Of a stretch of 64,000 nucleotides of DNA, positions 54,183 to 63,115 are shown one piece after another. The position numbers and the translations under genes are program-made. The stretch's first letter is position 1. Each line of letters starts with the position of its first letter. The notes beneath the pieces are model-generated. The model was not told where the DNA came from, searched no databases, and was given only the letters and a program-made list of their open reading frames with translations. Source of the stretch: Flavobacteriales bacterium (GTDB lineage: Bacteria > Bacteroidota > Bacteroidia > Flavobacteriales > Flavobacteriaceae); NCBI GenBank assembly GCA_026993355.1, contig JALWTX010000006.1, positions 62,001 through 126,000 on the forward strand, written 5' to 3'.

Positions 54183-54785
54183 CTATTTTAAATTTATATG
54201 CACTTTCTGCAGATTTTTTTGGGGTGGTTCTTTCCATTTGATATTACAACCTATACTGGTCTTTTGTTCCTCGTCGGGTATTATTTTCCCCTGTTGCAGT
54301 AAATCTAAAGCTTTCCGCAAATCTTTTCCATTATTAGGCTCGTTATTTTTTGGGGTGCTGGCATCCATACGTCCGCGGTATACCAATTCATCTGCCTGGT
54401 CAAAAACATAAAAATCAGGCGTACAAGCAGCTTGATAGGCTTTAGCTACCGCTTGTGTCTCGTCATAAAGATAAGGAAAAGTATAACCGATTTTTTTGGC
54501 TTGCTCCGTCATTAATTCAGGGGCATCTTGCGGATAATTTTCAACATCATTTGAACTGATTGCCACAAAACCAATACCTTTGTCTTGATAGGTTTTGGCA
54601 ATGTCAACAATTTGATCATTAACATGCAATACATATGGACAATGATTACAAATAAACATCACCACTGTCCCTTTGGGTCCCTTTATATCTTTAAAACTTA
54701 AAGTTTTTCCGGAGACGGTATCTAACAAGTTAAAATCAGGTGCTTTTGTTTTAAGCGGAAGCATATTTGAAGGAGTTGCTGCCAT
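54183..54785 (-). CDS. Thioredoxin-like / AhpC-TSA family protein
   Basis: 200 residues. The peroxiredoxin-like fold starts at KAPDFNLLDTVSGKTL, and the redox site reads VMFICNHCPYVLHVND, a CxxC. Further conserved parts are VAISSNDVENYPQDAPELM and YRGRMDAS. No signal peptide is seen, so it is probably cytosolic. The exact role, thioredoxin-like reductase or peroxidase, is open. It is divergent from menD. Confidence 0.88.
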   Translation of the reverse strand: MAATPSNMLPLKTKAPDFNLLDTVSGKTLSFKDIKGPKGTVVMFICNHCPYVLHVNDQIVDIAKTYQDKGIGFVAISSNDVENYPQDAPELMTEQAKKIGYTFPYLYDETQAVAKAYQAACTPDFYVFDQADELVYRGRMDASTPKNNEPNNGKDLRKALDLLQQGKIIPDEEQKTSIGCNIKWKEPPQKNLQKVHINLK

Positions 54786-54816
54786 AATTTCTTTTTTGAC
54801 GCTAAAATAAGGTATA

Positions 54817-54850
54817 TTGCTGTAGCAGTCAAAAAAAATCGATATTTTTG
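54817..54850 (+). promoter_or_regulatory. Promoter of menD
   Basis: TTG at 54817-54819, 23 bases, TATTTTTG at 54843-54850. It overlaps the in-frame ATG at 54848, so translation from 54869 is favoured. Confidence 0.55.
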
Positions 54851-54868
54851 CCTATTCATTTTATCTTT

Positions 54869-56539
54869 ATGCAAAAACACGCCAATAAATATACGGCCCA
54901 AGCTTTGTCTGCAGTACTAAAAGCTGCGGATATTTCAGATATAGTTATTTCGCCGGGGTCTAGAAATGCGCCATTGATCATAGAATTTACCAATCAAAAC
55001 TTTTTTCATAATTATAGCATTATCGATGAAAGAAGTGCAGGTTTTGTGGCTCTTGGCATGGCACAACAAACAGGTAAACCGGCTGTATTAGTATGCACAT
55101 CGGGTTCGGCCCTATTAAATTACTATCCGGCTGTAGCTGAAGCTTTTTACAGCCACATTCCTTTGATTGTGGTCAGTGCCGACCGCATGCAAAAATGGGT
55201 TGATCAGGGTGAAGGGCAAACCATTAGACAGCATGGTGTTTTTAAAAATCACTCTTGGCAAAATATAACCTTAAGTGAAAAAGGTATGCCCGATGATATC
55301 GAAAAGATTAGAAAAGCAATTGAAACCGCTATTGAAAAACGGGGACCGGTCCACATTAACATCCCTTTTGATGAACCCTTATATGACCTTACAGAGGCTT
55401 TTGATCTTCCGTCAATAAAAGTAAAAACAGAATTTGAAGATTTAATCTACCCGGTTGATTATTTAGAAAAATTTGAACAAAAATGGCAAAATTCAAAGCG
55501 GAAAATGATTTTGGCCGGACAACATAAACCTTCTGAATTTTTACAAGCACAATTAGAAAAATTTGCCCAAGACCCATCCGTTATCATCCTCCATGAAAAT
55601 ATTGCCAATGTACAGCATCCTAAATTTATCGGAAACATCGATCAAGCTATTTTTAACTTAACCGATAAAGACTTAGCGCAATTTAAACCCGATATCCTCA
55701 TAACTGTCGGTCGAAATTTTGTATCTAAAAAAATTAAACAATTTTTACGTCAACATAAACCTAAAGAACACTGGCATATAGAAAAAACCGATATTCCACC
55801 GGATACTTTTGAGGCGATGACACAACATTTCAACACTGCGCCTGAAATGTTTTTTAGTCAATTTTTGTTTTTGGCAAAACCTATATTTTCAGCCAATTAC
55901 CAACAAAAGTGGCTGAGCTTAAAAGAAGAGAAGAAAAACCGGCATCATAATTTTTTGAAACAAACAGCCTATTCAGATTTAAAAGCTTTTGAATTAATAA
56001 GCCAAATGATACCCTCACCCTATCAAATTCAATGGGGTAACAGTTCAACCATACGTTATGCACAACTTTTTGATTTTCCTGAAGGAACCCGCCATTTTTC
56101 CAATAGAGGAACCAGTGGTATAGACGGTAGTAACTCTACGGCAATTGGGGCACACTTGAAAAGCAAATTGCCGGTATTGCATGTCAGCGGTGATATTTCT
56201 TTTCTATATGACAGCAATGCCCTTTGGCAAAAATATACCCAACCAAATTTTAAAATAATAGTTATCAATAATGGTGGCGGTGATATTTTTAACTTTATTC
56301 CCGGTCCGGCTAAAACGCAAGCTTTGGAGGATTTTTTTGTAACGAAGCATCGTTATCATATGAAAAAATTAGCAGAAATGTTTGATTTTAATTATCAAAA
56401 AGTCAATAATCTACCCGGCTTGGAAGTGGCCTTAAAAGAATTTTTCGACCAAAATAACAAAGCACAAATTTTAGAAATCGATACACAAAATATTAATAAT
56501 GCTCAGATTTTAAAAGATTATTTTTCTTTTTTAGGCTAA
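54869..56539 (+). CDS. menD: 2-succinyl-5-enolpyruvyl-6-hydroxy-3-cyclohexene-1-carboxylate synthase
   Basis: 556 residues from the ATG at 54869 (MQKHANKYTAQALSAVLK). It has the three ThDP-enzyme domains. The N-terminal domain shows ISPGSRNAPL and DERSAGFVALGMAQQTGKP. The C-terminal TPP domain shows FSNRGTSGIDGSNSTAIGA and HVSGDISFLYDSNAL. MenD joins isochorismate and 2-oxoglutarate in menaquinone synthesis. No other men genes are in the window. It converges with the GMC oxidoreductase gene with a one-base gap. Confidence 0.96.
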   Translation: MQKHANKYTAQALSAVLKAADISDIVISPGSRNAPLIIEFTNQNFFHNYSIIDERSAGFVALGMAQQTGKPAVLVCTSGSALLNYYPAVAEAFYSHIPLIVVSADRMQKWVDQGEGQTIRQHGVFKNHSWQNITLSEKGMPDDIEKIRKAIETAIEKRGPVHINIPFDEPLYDLTEAFDLPSIKVKTEFEDLIYPVDYLEKFEQKWQNSKRKMILAGQHKPSEFLQAQLEKFAQDPSVIILHENIANVQHPKFIGNIDQAIFNLTDKDLAQFKPDILITVGRNFVSKKIKQFLRQHKPKEHWHIEKTDIPPDTFEAMTQHFNTAPEMFFSQFLFLAKPIFSANYQQKWLSLKEEKKNRHHNFLKQTAYSDLKAFELISQMIPSPYQIQWGNSSTIRYAQLFDFPEGTRHFSNRGTSGIDGSNSTAIGAHLKSKLPVLHVSGDISFLYDSNALWQKYTQPNFKIIVINNGGGDIFNFIPGPAKTQALEDFFVTKHRYHMKKLAEMFDFNYQKVNNLPGLEVALKEFFDQNNKAQILEIDTQNINNAQILKDYFSFLG

Positions 56540-56540
56540 G

Positions 56541-58118
56541 CTAATTTTCTTTTTTAATTGGAAATTTTTGCATGCCATATTCTGTTAAGGCTGTTATGGT
56601 TAAGGATGGATTAACACCCGGATTAGCTGAAATGCTGGATCCGTCAAACACATATAAATTTTGATAACCAAACACTTTATGGTTTTTATCTATCACTCCT
56701 TCTTTTGCTGTTCTGCCCATACATGCCCCACCCAATATATGAGCTGTTGACGGAATTCCTGAGACAGATTCGGTAAATAAAACTTGTGGAATGGCACCAA
56801 TTGTTTTAGAGAAAGCCCGGGCAAAATTCAAAGCTTCCGGTATAAAAGCTGTAGGGGCATTTTTTTCCTTATCCAATCGAGAGCTAAGTCCAAAAAAAGA
56901 CGTTTTTAAATGGATGGTACTATCCAGGTGTTGCATAAAAAGCAAAACAGTACTACTGGATGCAAAATCTTGTGTGAGTAAAATTTTTAATTTGACCGGC
57001 AAAGAAATTAAAAGTTTAAAAAATAATTTTAAATTACGCTTCCAAAAATTCTTGTCCTCAATCAGAGGCACCAGCAAAGTCCCCCAAACGCCACTGCCTT
57101 TACCATAGCGGACCGGCTCTATATGACTATTCTTATCATAGGTCATTATAGAACCTATGGCAATCCCCTCAGACATTTTATTAACAAAGTCGCCCTTATA
57201 GACCGTCGAAAAAATTAAAGATTCGTTATTGGTTCTGACCATTTTGCCTAGTTGCGCGCTTAATTTGGGCAAGCGTTTTTTCTTCAATTTTAATAACAAA
57301 GGAACCGTTCCTAAAACACCACCAGCAAATATAACGGCATTTGCTTTAACCGATTTTTTTTGACCAAAATATGTGGTTGACCGTTTAAAAATCACTTCAT
57401 AACCCTTTTCACCCGTATTATCTAAGGGTATAAGGTCAATAACCTTATGTTCTGCCAATATTTCAGCACCATTTTGCCGGGCAAGGTATAAATAATTTTT
57501 ATCCAAAGAATTTTTAGCATTGTCACGACAACCGGTCATACAAGCACCGCAAAATGTACAACCTGTTCGAGCAGGGCCTTTTCCCTCAAAATACGGATCA
57601 TCTACCGTTTGGCCGGGCTTACCAAAATAAACACCTACCTTGGCCGGTTTAAAATCTTTTCCGGTTTGTTCAGCTATCTTTTTTAAAACCAGGTCGGCAG
57701 GTCCCAAATAAGGATTGACCGAAGCACCTAGCATTTGCCAAGCAAGTTCATAATATGGTGATAGTTTTTCAGCCCAATCATCCAGGTCTTTCCATGATCC
57801 TTGCTTAAAAAAAGGCATTTTAGGTTTAGGTAAAGTGTTGGCGTAAACCAAAGAGCCCCCACCCACTCCTACCCCACTCATAATCGAAATATGTTTTAAA
57901 AATGTCAATTTTTGGATGCCAAACATTTTTAGTCCCGGAAGCCACAACCATTTGCGTAACTGCCAATTATTTTTTGGAAAATCTTCAGGTTTATAATGTT
58001 TGCCTTTTTCAATGACTAAAACACTATAATTTTTTTCAGATAAACGCAAGGCAGAAACAGCACCACCAAAACCTGATCCTATGATGACAAAATCATATTT
58101 TTGCTTTTGAGGTTTCAT
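56541..58118 (-). CDS. GMC-type FAD oxidoreductase (cholesterol-oxidase-like)
   Basis: 525 residues. The FAD-binding fold begins with GSGFGG (14-19) and EKGKHY. A GVGVGGGSLVYANTL segment follows, then a cysteine-rich part (GCTFCGACMTGCRDNAKNSLDKNYL) as in cholesterol-oxidase-like GMC proteins. The C-terminal part (AHILGGACMG; VFDGSSISANPGVNPSLTITAL) is standard. These enzymes oxidise alcohols. The four-cysteine part could bind an Fe-S cluster. Its ATG overlaps the stop of the aldehyde dehydrogenase gene by 4 bases, so the two are probably coupled, which suggests alcohol to aldehyde to acid. Confidence 0.88.
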   Translation of the reverse strand: MKPQKQKYDFVIIGSGFGGAVSALRLSEKNYSVLVIEKGKHYKPEDFPKNNWQLRKWLWLPGLKMFGIQKLTFLKHISIMSGVGVGGGSLVYANTLPKPKMPFFKQGSWKDLDDWAEKLSPYYELAWQMLGASVNPYLGPADLVLKKIAEQTGKDFKPAKVGVYFGKPGQTVDDPYFEGKGPARTGCTFCGACMTGCRDNAKNSLDKNYLYLARQNGAEILAEHKVIDLIPLDNTGEKGYEVIFKRSTTYFGQKKSVKANAVIFAGGVLGTVPLLLKLKKKRLPKLSAQLGKMVRTNNESLIFSTVYKGDFVNKMSEGIAIGSIMTYDKNSHIEPVRYGKGSGVWGTLLVPLIEDKNFWKRNLKLFFKLLISLPVKLKILLTQDFASSSTVLLFMQHLDSTIHLKTSFFGLSSRLDKEKNAPTAFIPEALNFARAFSKTIGAIPQVLFTESVSGIPSTAHILGGACMGRTAKEGVIDKNHKVFGYQNLYVFDGSSISANPGVNPSLTITALTEYGMQKFPIKKEN

Positions 58119-59485
58119 TCAAAAATCCATTTTAAAATTTTTAATTTCCAAGCTTTATAAGGTGGATACTTAAATGGCGGTTCAAACCAAAAAGGTTTTT
58201 TGAGAACGCTTTTATAATGTGTAAAGGTGTCAAAACCGGCTTTGCCATGATAAGCCCCCACTCCACTAAAACCCACTCCGCCAAAAGGTAAATTAGGATT
58301 GGTCAAATACAAAACACTGTCATTGACCATACCACCACCAAAAGATAAATTATTGATAATCTTATCTACGCGCTTTTTATTTTTGCCATAGATATAACAC
58401 GCCAATGGTTTAGATAATTTTTTAACTTGTGTCAAAATATTATCTAAATCGGTAAAAGATATTACCGGTAAAACCGGGCCAAATATTTCTTCTTTCATCA
58501 CAGCATCTTCAAAACTGACCTTATGCAATATGGTTGGTTTGATGACTTTTAAGTGGGATATAATTTGACCACCATGATATACCTTTTCGTGGTTAACCAG
58601 CTGTATCAATCGATTAAAATTGTTTTGATTAATAATGCGGACATAATTTGGGGGTAAATTTTCTTTAAAAGAAAATTGCCGGTCAATTTCTGTTGCTAAT
58701 TCTTTTAGAAAATCTTTTTCGATGGACTTTTCGACTAAGATATAATCAGGTGCGACGCAAGTTTGTCCGGCATTTAAAAACTTAGCCCAAACAATGCGTT
58801 TAGCTGTAATTTTAAGTGGCGCATCTTTTAAAACAAAGGTCGGGCTTTTACCGCCAAGTTCTAAAGTTACCGGGGTTAAATGTTTGGCAGCAGCTTCATA
58901 AATTAGTTGTCCGACACGTGTACTACCGGTAAAAAATATTTTGTCAAAACGATGGGATAAAAGTGAATTTGTTTCCGGCACCCCACCTTCCACCACATGA
59001 AAATACCCCTTGGAAAAGTTTTGATTAATTATTTGTGTCATCACCTTGGAGGTGTGTCCGGCTATTTCGCTCGGCTTTAAAATAACGGTATTTCCGGCAG
59101 CTAAAGCGGTCAAAGCCGGCAAAAAGGAAAGTTGATAAGGATAATTCCAGGCACCTATCACCAAAACATTACCTAAAGGTTCGGGAATAATATAACTTTT
59201 TCCCGGCCAATTGGCCAAATCTGTAGGAACACGTTTGGGCGAACGCCATTTTTTTAAATGATGTTTAATTAGTTTTATTTCATGATAAATAAGCCCTAAT
59301 TCGGTTGTATAGGTTTCAAAAATTGATTTGCCAAAATCTGCATTAATTGCTTCATACAAACGCGCTTCATTGGCTTTTAAAACTTGTATAAGTTTTGTTA
59401 ACTGCGACAAAGTAAAATGAATATCTTTGGTTTGTCCTGATTGATAAAAATCTCTTTGCGCATTGACAACATCAGAATAAAGCAT
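58115..59485 (-). CDS. Class 3-type aldehyde dehydrogenase
   Basis: 456 residues from the ATG at 59485 (MLYSDVVNAQRDFY). The catalytic Cys lies in NAGQTCVAPDYIL and the general base Glu in VTLELGGKSP. The length of about 460 and the C-terminal extension (HYKSVLKKPFWFEPPFKYPPYKAWKLKILKWIF) match class 3 and fatty-aldehyde dehydrogenases. It oxidises aldehydes to acids with NAD(P). Its stop overlaps the start of the GMC oxidoreductase gene by 4 bases. Confidence 0.94.
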   Translation of the reverse strand: MLYSDVVNAQRDFYQSGQTKDIHFTLSQLTKLIQVLKANEARLYEAINADFGKSIFETYTTELGLIYHEIKLIKHHLKKWRSPKRVPTDLANWPGKSYIIPEPLGNVLVIGAWNYPYQLSFLPALTALAAGNTVILKPSEIAGHTSKVMTQIINQNFSKGYFHVVEGGVPETNSLLSHRFDKIFFTGSTRVGQLIYEAAAKHLTPVTLELGGKSPTFVLKDAPLKITAKRIVWAKFLNAGQTCVAPDYILVEKSIEKDFLKELATEIDRQFSFKENLPPNYVRIINQNNFNRLIQLVNHEKVYHGGQIISHLKVIKPTILHKVSFEDAVMKEEIFGPVLPVISFTDLDNILTQVKKLSKPLACYIYGKNKKRVDKIINNLSFGGGMVNDSVLYLTNPNLPFGGVGFSGVGAYHGKAGFDTFTHYKSVLKKPFWFEPPFKYPPYKAWKLKILKWIFE

Positions 59486-59566
59486 AAAATAAAGTTTTAT
59501 CAAACTAATGTACTCTATTTTATCAGATAATCCAAAAGTTTTAAAGCAGCGAATAAATAGGGAATA

Positions 59567-60883
59567 TTAAATACGTTTACCGGTTTTAATAGTCGCTAAA
59601 ATTATCATGGAAACAAAAAAGAAGAAGGCCATCATTAAAACCGCTGATTTCATTGAGCCGGTTAATGCTTCTAACAAGCCGAAAGAAAAAGTGCCTAATA
59701 CAATCGCTATTTTTTCAGCAAAATCATAAAAACTAAAATAAGTAGCATGTTGGTGGGTGTCATCAGGTAACATTTTAGAATAAGATGAACGAGACAAGGC
59801 TTGAATTGAACCCATCACCAAACCGACAAACCCACCTAAAATATAAAATTGCATTTCGACATCCGGATTATTTTTATCCAAATAATAAGCACTGATGGTA
59901 ATACCAATCCATATTAATAATATAACTTGCAATGCCCTGATATTGCCGATTATCCTTGAAATACGCGAAAAACCCAAAGCACCGACAATTCCTACAATCT
60001 GAATGACTAAAATGGTCATAATCAGTTTGCCTGAATCTAATTTTAATTCTTTGCTTCCATATAAACCGGCTACATAAAAAATGGTTTGCGCAGCCAAACT
60101 ATACAAAAAGAAAGCTATCAAAAAACGTTTTAAGGCTTTTTGATGGGATAAATTTTTAAAAACCTGTTTTAATTCAATAAAGCCTTTAAATAAATAACCT
60201 TTGCGTTTGGGTGGTTTTACATTATATATATTGTCGGGCAAAACATGAAAAGTGTATTGCGAAAAAAGCAGCCACCAAATACCAACACTTAAAAAAGAAA
60301 TACGTGCCGGCAAAGTACCGTCACTAATGCCATACCATTCCGGATGCAAAATCATGGATAAATTAAATATCATCAATAACACTGAGCCGATATAACCATA
60401 GGCAAATCCCATGGCACTGACTTTATCTTGGTCTTCTTCCTCTGCAATTTCGGGCAAAAAAGCATTGTAAAAAACCAAACTGCCCCAAAAACCAATGCTG
60501 GCTAACACGCTAAACAGGATACCTAACCAAACGGTGCTTGGTCCCTTAAAGAAAAAAAGCATCATTGTCGAAAATGATCCCAAATAGGTATAAAATTGCA
60601 TGAATTTTTTCTTATTGCCACTATAATCTGCAATTGAAGATAAAATGGGCGACAAAAAAGCAACTACTAAAAAGGATAAAGCAAGGGCATAACTATATAA
60701 TTCGGTGTTTTTGAAACTAAAGCCTAAAAAATGTAAAGTGTCTTGTCCGTTTTGATCGGTAACTTTTTCGAAAAAAATGGGAAAAATTGCCGAGCTGATC
60801 ACTAAGGCATAAGCAGAGTTGGCCCAGTCATAAAATGCCCATGCTTTAATTAAACGCTTATCTCCTTTCTTAATTTTCATCAT
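59567..60883 (-). CDS. MFS transporter, UMF1/Atg22-like
   Basis: 438 residues with about twelve hydrophobic segments. The N-terminal WAFYDWANSAYA is the hallmark of the UMF1 (vacuole effluxer Atg22-like) family, and ALSRSSYSKMLPDD is also typical. Substrate is unknown; yeast Atg22 exports amino acids from the vacuole. It stands alone, with 81 bases between it and the aldehyde dehydrogenase gene. Confidence 0.93.
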   Translation of the reverse strand: MMKIKKGDKRLIKAWAFYDWANSAYALVISSAIFPIFFEKVTDQNGQDTLHFLGFSFKNTELYSYALALSFLVVAFLSPILSSIADYSGNKKKFMQFYTYLGSFSTMMLFFFKGPSTVWLGILFSVLASIGFWGSLVFYNAFLPEIAEEEDQDKVSAMGFAYGYIGSVLLMIFNLSMILHPEWYGISDGTLPARISFLSVGIWWLLFSQYTFHVLPDNIYNVKPPKRKGYLFKGFIELKQVFKNLSHQKALKRFLIAFFLYSLAAQTIFYVAGLYGSKELKLDSGKLIMTILVIQIVGIVGALGFSRISRIIGNIRALQVILLIWIGITISAYYLDKNNPDVEMQFYILGGFVGLVMGSIQALSRSSYSKMLPDDTHQHATYFSFYDFAEKIAIVLGTFSFGLLEALTGSMKSAVLMMAFFFFVSMIILATIKTGKRI

Positions 60884-60969
60884 AAATCAAAATCCCCAAA
60901 AGATTTTTTTTAGGGATTTCAAAGATATATAAAATTTTTAATTAGGAAAATCCACATGAAACCAACACC

Positions 60970-61797
60970 CTATTTATCAAAATTAACACCAAATTGTTTG
61001 GCTATTTTTTTGGCCTCAGGCGCCCATTTTCGTAAATTTTGCATGCGGTGTTCATTAGACGGGTGTGTGCTTAAAAACTCCGGTGGTTGCTGTCCACCCA
61101 TTTTACTCATTTTAACCCAAACCTCAGCAGCTGTATCAGGATTATACCCGGCAATAGCCATCAGTATTTGTCCCATTTTGTCCGCTTCAGCCTCATGCGT
61201 CCGGCTGTAAGGCAGCATCACACCTAATTGGGACCCATAACCGTAAATAGCCATCCATTTTTTTTGATCCTCAGGGCTTGCCTTCCTGGTGGCTAATAAA
61301 GTTAAAATAGCACCCAATTGCTGTCCATAAGCCATACTCATTCGTTCGGCCCCGTGGTTGGCCAAAGCATGTGATATTTCGTGTCCCATTACAGCGGCTA
61401 TTTCAGCATCTGTCGTGGTAACTTTTAGCAAACCATCATAGTAAACTATTTTACCCCCCGGCATACAAAAGGCGTTCATTTGGGGACTTTTAACCAAATT
61501 TACCTCCCATTGATACCCTGACAAATCTTTTTCCCAGCCTTTACTTTTATAGTAGGTTTTGACAGCTTTAATTAAACGGTTGCCAATTCTTTTTATCCGT
61601 TGGACTTGGTTGGCATCCTTCGAAATTTCATGCGTCTTTAGAAAACCGTTGTATTGGGCAAATGATGCCGGAAAAATTTGTGAATTGGGCACCACATTAA
61701 ATTGTTTTCGTCCGGTCATTTTGACGGTGGTACAAGAAACCAAATTAATCATTATTAAAATGATCGTAAAATTTTTAAAAAGTCTATTCATCCTCAT
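60970..61797 (-). CDS. M48 family metallopeptidase (lipoprotein)
   Basis: 275 residues. A lipobox is present (INLVSC, Cys22; Cys20 if the second ATG at 61791 is used). The zinc motif is MGHEISHALANHGAE, with the third ligand in EAEADKMG. This is the LoiP/YcaL/Mmp-like group of outer-membrane-associated proteases that degrade misfolded envelope proteins. A promoter of its own (TTG-N20-TATTTTTG) lies in the 3' end of the aminotransferase gene. Confidence 0.95.
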   Translation of the reverse strand: MRMNRLFKNFTIILIMINLVSCTTVKMTGRKQFNVVPNSQIFPASFAQYNGFLKTHEISKDANQVQRIKRIGNRLIKAVKTYYKSKGWEKDLSGYQWEVNLVKSPQMNAFCMPGGKIVYYDGLLKVTTTDAEIAAVMGHEISHALANHGAERMSMAYGQQLGAILTLLATRKASPEDQKKWMAIYGYGSQLGVMLPYSRTHEAEADKMGQILMAIAGYNPDTAAEVWVKMSKMGGQQPPEFLSTHPSNEHRMQNLRKWAPEAKKIAKQFGVNFDK

Positions 61798-61809
61798 TAT
61801 ATTTTAGCA

Positions 61810-61840
61810 CAAAAATATAATTTTATTAAGAATTTACCAA
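61810..61840 (-). promoter_or_regulatory. Promoter of the M48 protease gene
   Basis: On the minus strand, TTG (61840-61838), 20 bases, then TATTTTTG (61817-61810). It overlaps the last codons of the upstream aminotransferase gene. Confidence 0.6.
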
Positions 61841-63025
61841 CATATGTGATTTAATAGCATCGGCAATAATTTTGATTCCCGGCTCAATTTCATTTAACTG
61901 CATATTTGAAAAAGCCAAACGCATATGGTTATTTTGTCTTCCATTTGGATCAAAAGTTTTACCGGTAACAAATACTGCACCTTTTTTAATGCTGTCTTTT
62001 AAAATAGCCGTACTATCCAAATTTTGAGGTAATTTTAACCAAAAATAAAAACCGCCTTCCGGTTTTTGCCACAATACGTCTTTAGGCATATATTTTTCTA
62101 ATGCCTCCGCCATTTGATCACGTCTTTGTTTATAAGCTATTCGAATCTTGTCAAGATAATTTGACAAGTAACCTTGACGCATAAATTCGTTGGCTATAAC
62201 CTGGGTAAAATTAGGACTGCAAGCATCTATCCCTTGTTTAATTATTTGAGCTTTTTCATAAATAGATGGCGGTGCCAACAACCAGCCTAAACGAAATCCG
62301 GGGCCTAAAATTTTAGAAAAAGAACCCGTATAGACCACCTCAACGTCTGTTGTATCCAAACTCATTATTGGTTTGGTTTGTTTTTTTGCCTTAGCACTAA
62401 AATAAAGTTCGTTGTAAGCATCATCTTCTAACAATAAAATACCGCTTCCGCTAAGCAAATCTAACAAAGCTTTTCTTTTTTGCAAACTGTAAATAACGCC
62501 GCCCGGATTATGAAAATTTGGAATGACATACAACATTTTTGGCTTTTCCGATTGAATTATTTTTTGTAACACCTGTAAATCTATACCATCATTTTGAAGC
62601 GGCACACCTGTTAATTTGGCTTGAAATGCTTTAAAAACAGCAATACCACCAATAAAACTCGGATTTTCGGTCAAAACCAAATCACCCGGATCAATAAATT
62701 CCATTCCTAAAATATTAATAGCTTGTAAAGATCCGGTTGTAATCATTAGCCGGTGTGTATCAACCGGCAAGCCTTTCTGCTTTAAATATTTCTTTAAGCT
62801 TTTTATCAATGGTGGGTATCCGGCAGTAGGTCCATATTGAAAAGCTGTTTTTTTTAAGGCAGCAGGCAAATTCTGCATAATTTCATCGACTTCTTTTATG
62901 GGGAACAAATCATTATTAGGCATACCGCCGGCAAAAGAAATAACATCGGGACGGGTTGCCAATTTCATCAAATCACGGATCTCAGATGAACGTATATGTT
63001 GAACACTTTGCGAAAAATATGGCAT
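61826..63025 (-). CDS. PLP-dependent aminotransferase, class I/II
   Basis: 399 residues. The fold type I core is GGGMPNNDLFPI-like (SFAGGMPNNDLFP), then FQYGPTAGYPPL, TTGSLQAINILG, NFHNPGGV and the PLP-lysine segment GSFSKILGPGFRLGW. It resembles 2-aminoadipate/aromatic aminotransferases of the LysN and KAT II type. The amino donor cannot be told. It is divergent from an ADP-forming acyl-CoA synthetase gene, which suggests amino-acid catabolism. Confidence 0.93.
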   Translation of the reverse strand: MPYFSQSVQHIRSSEIRDLMKLATRPDVISFAGGMPNNDLFPIKEVDEIMQNLPAALKKTAFQYGPTAGYPPLIKSLKKYLKQKGLPVDTHRLMITTGSLQAINILGMEFIDPGDLVLTENPSFIGGIAVFKAFQAKLTGVPLQNDGIDLQVLQKIIQSEKPKMLYVIPNFHNPGGVIYSLQKRKALLDLLSGSGILLLEDDAYNELYFSAKAKKQTKPIMSLDTTDVEVVYTGSFSKILGPGFRLGWLLAPPSIYEKAQIIKQGIDACSPNFTQVIANEFMRQGYLSNYLDKIRIAYKQRRDQMAEALEKYMPKDVLWQKPEGGFYFWLKLPQNLDSTAILKDSIKKGAVFVTGKTFDPNGRQNNHMRLAFSNMQLNEIEPGIKIIADAIKSHMLVNS

Positions 63026-63115
63026 AGTAATATTTTTTAAAAATGATTTATATCGTTTAAATTTACAAAAAAATCTGCATCTTTAAGACGACAAAATCAT
63101 TAATTATACATAAAT

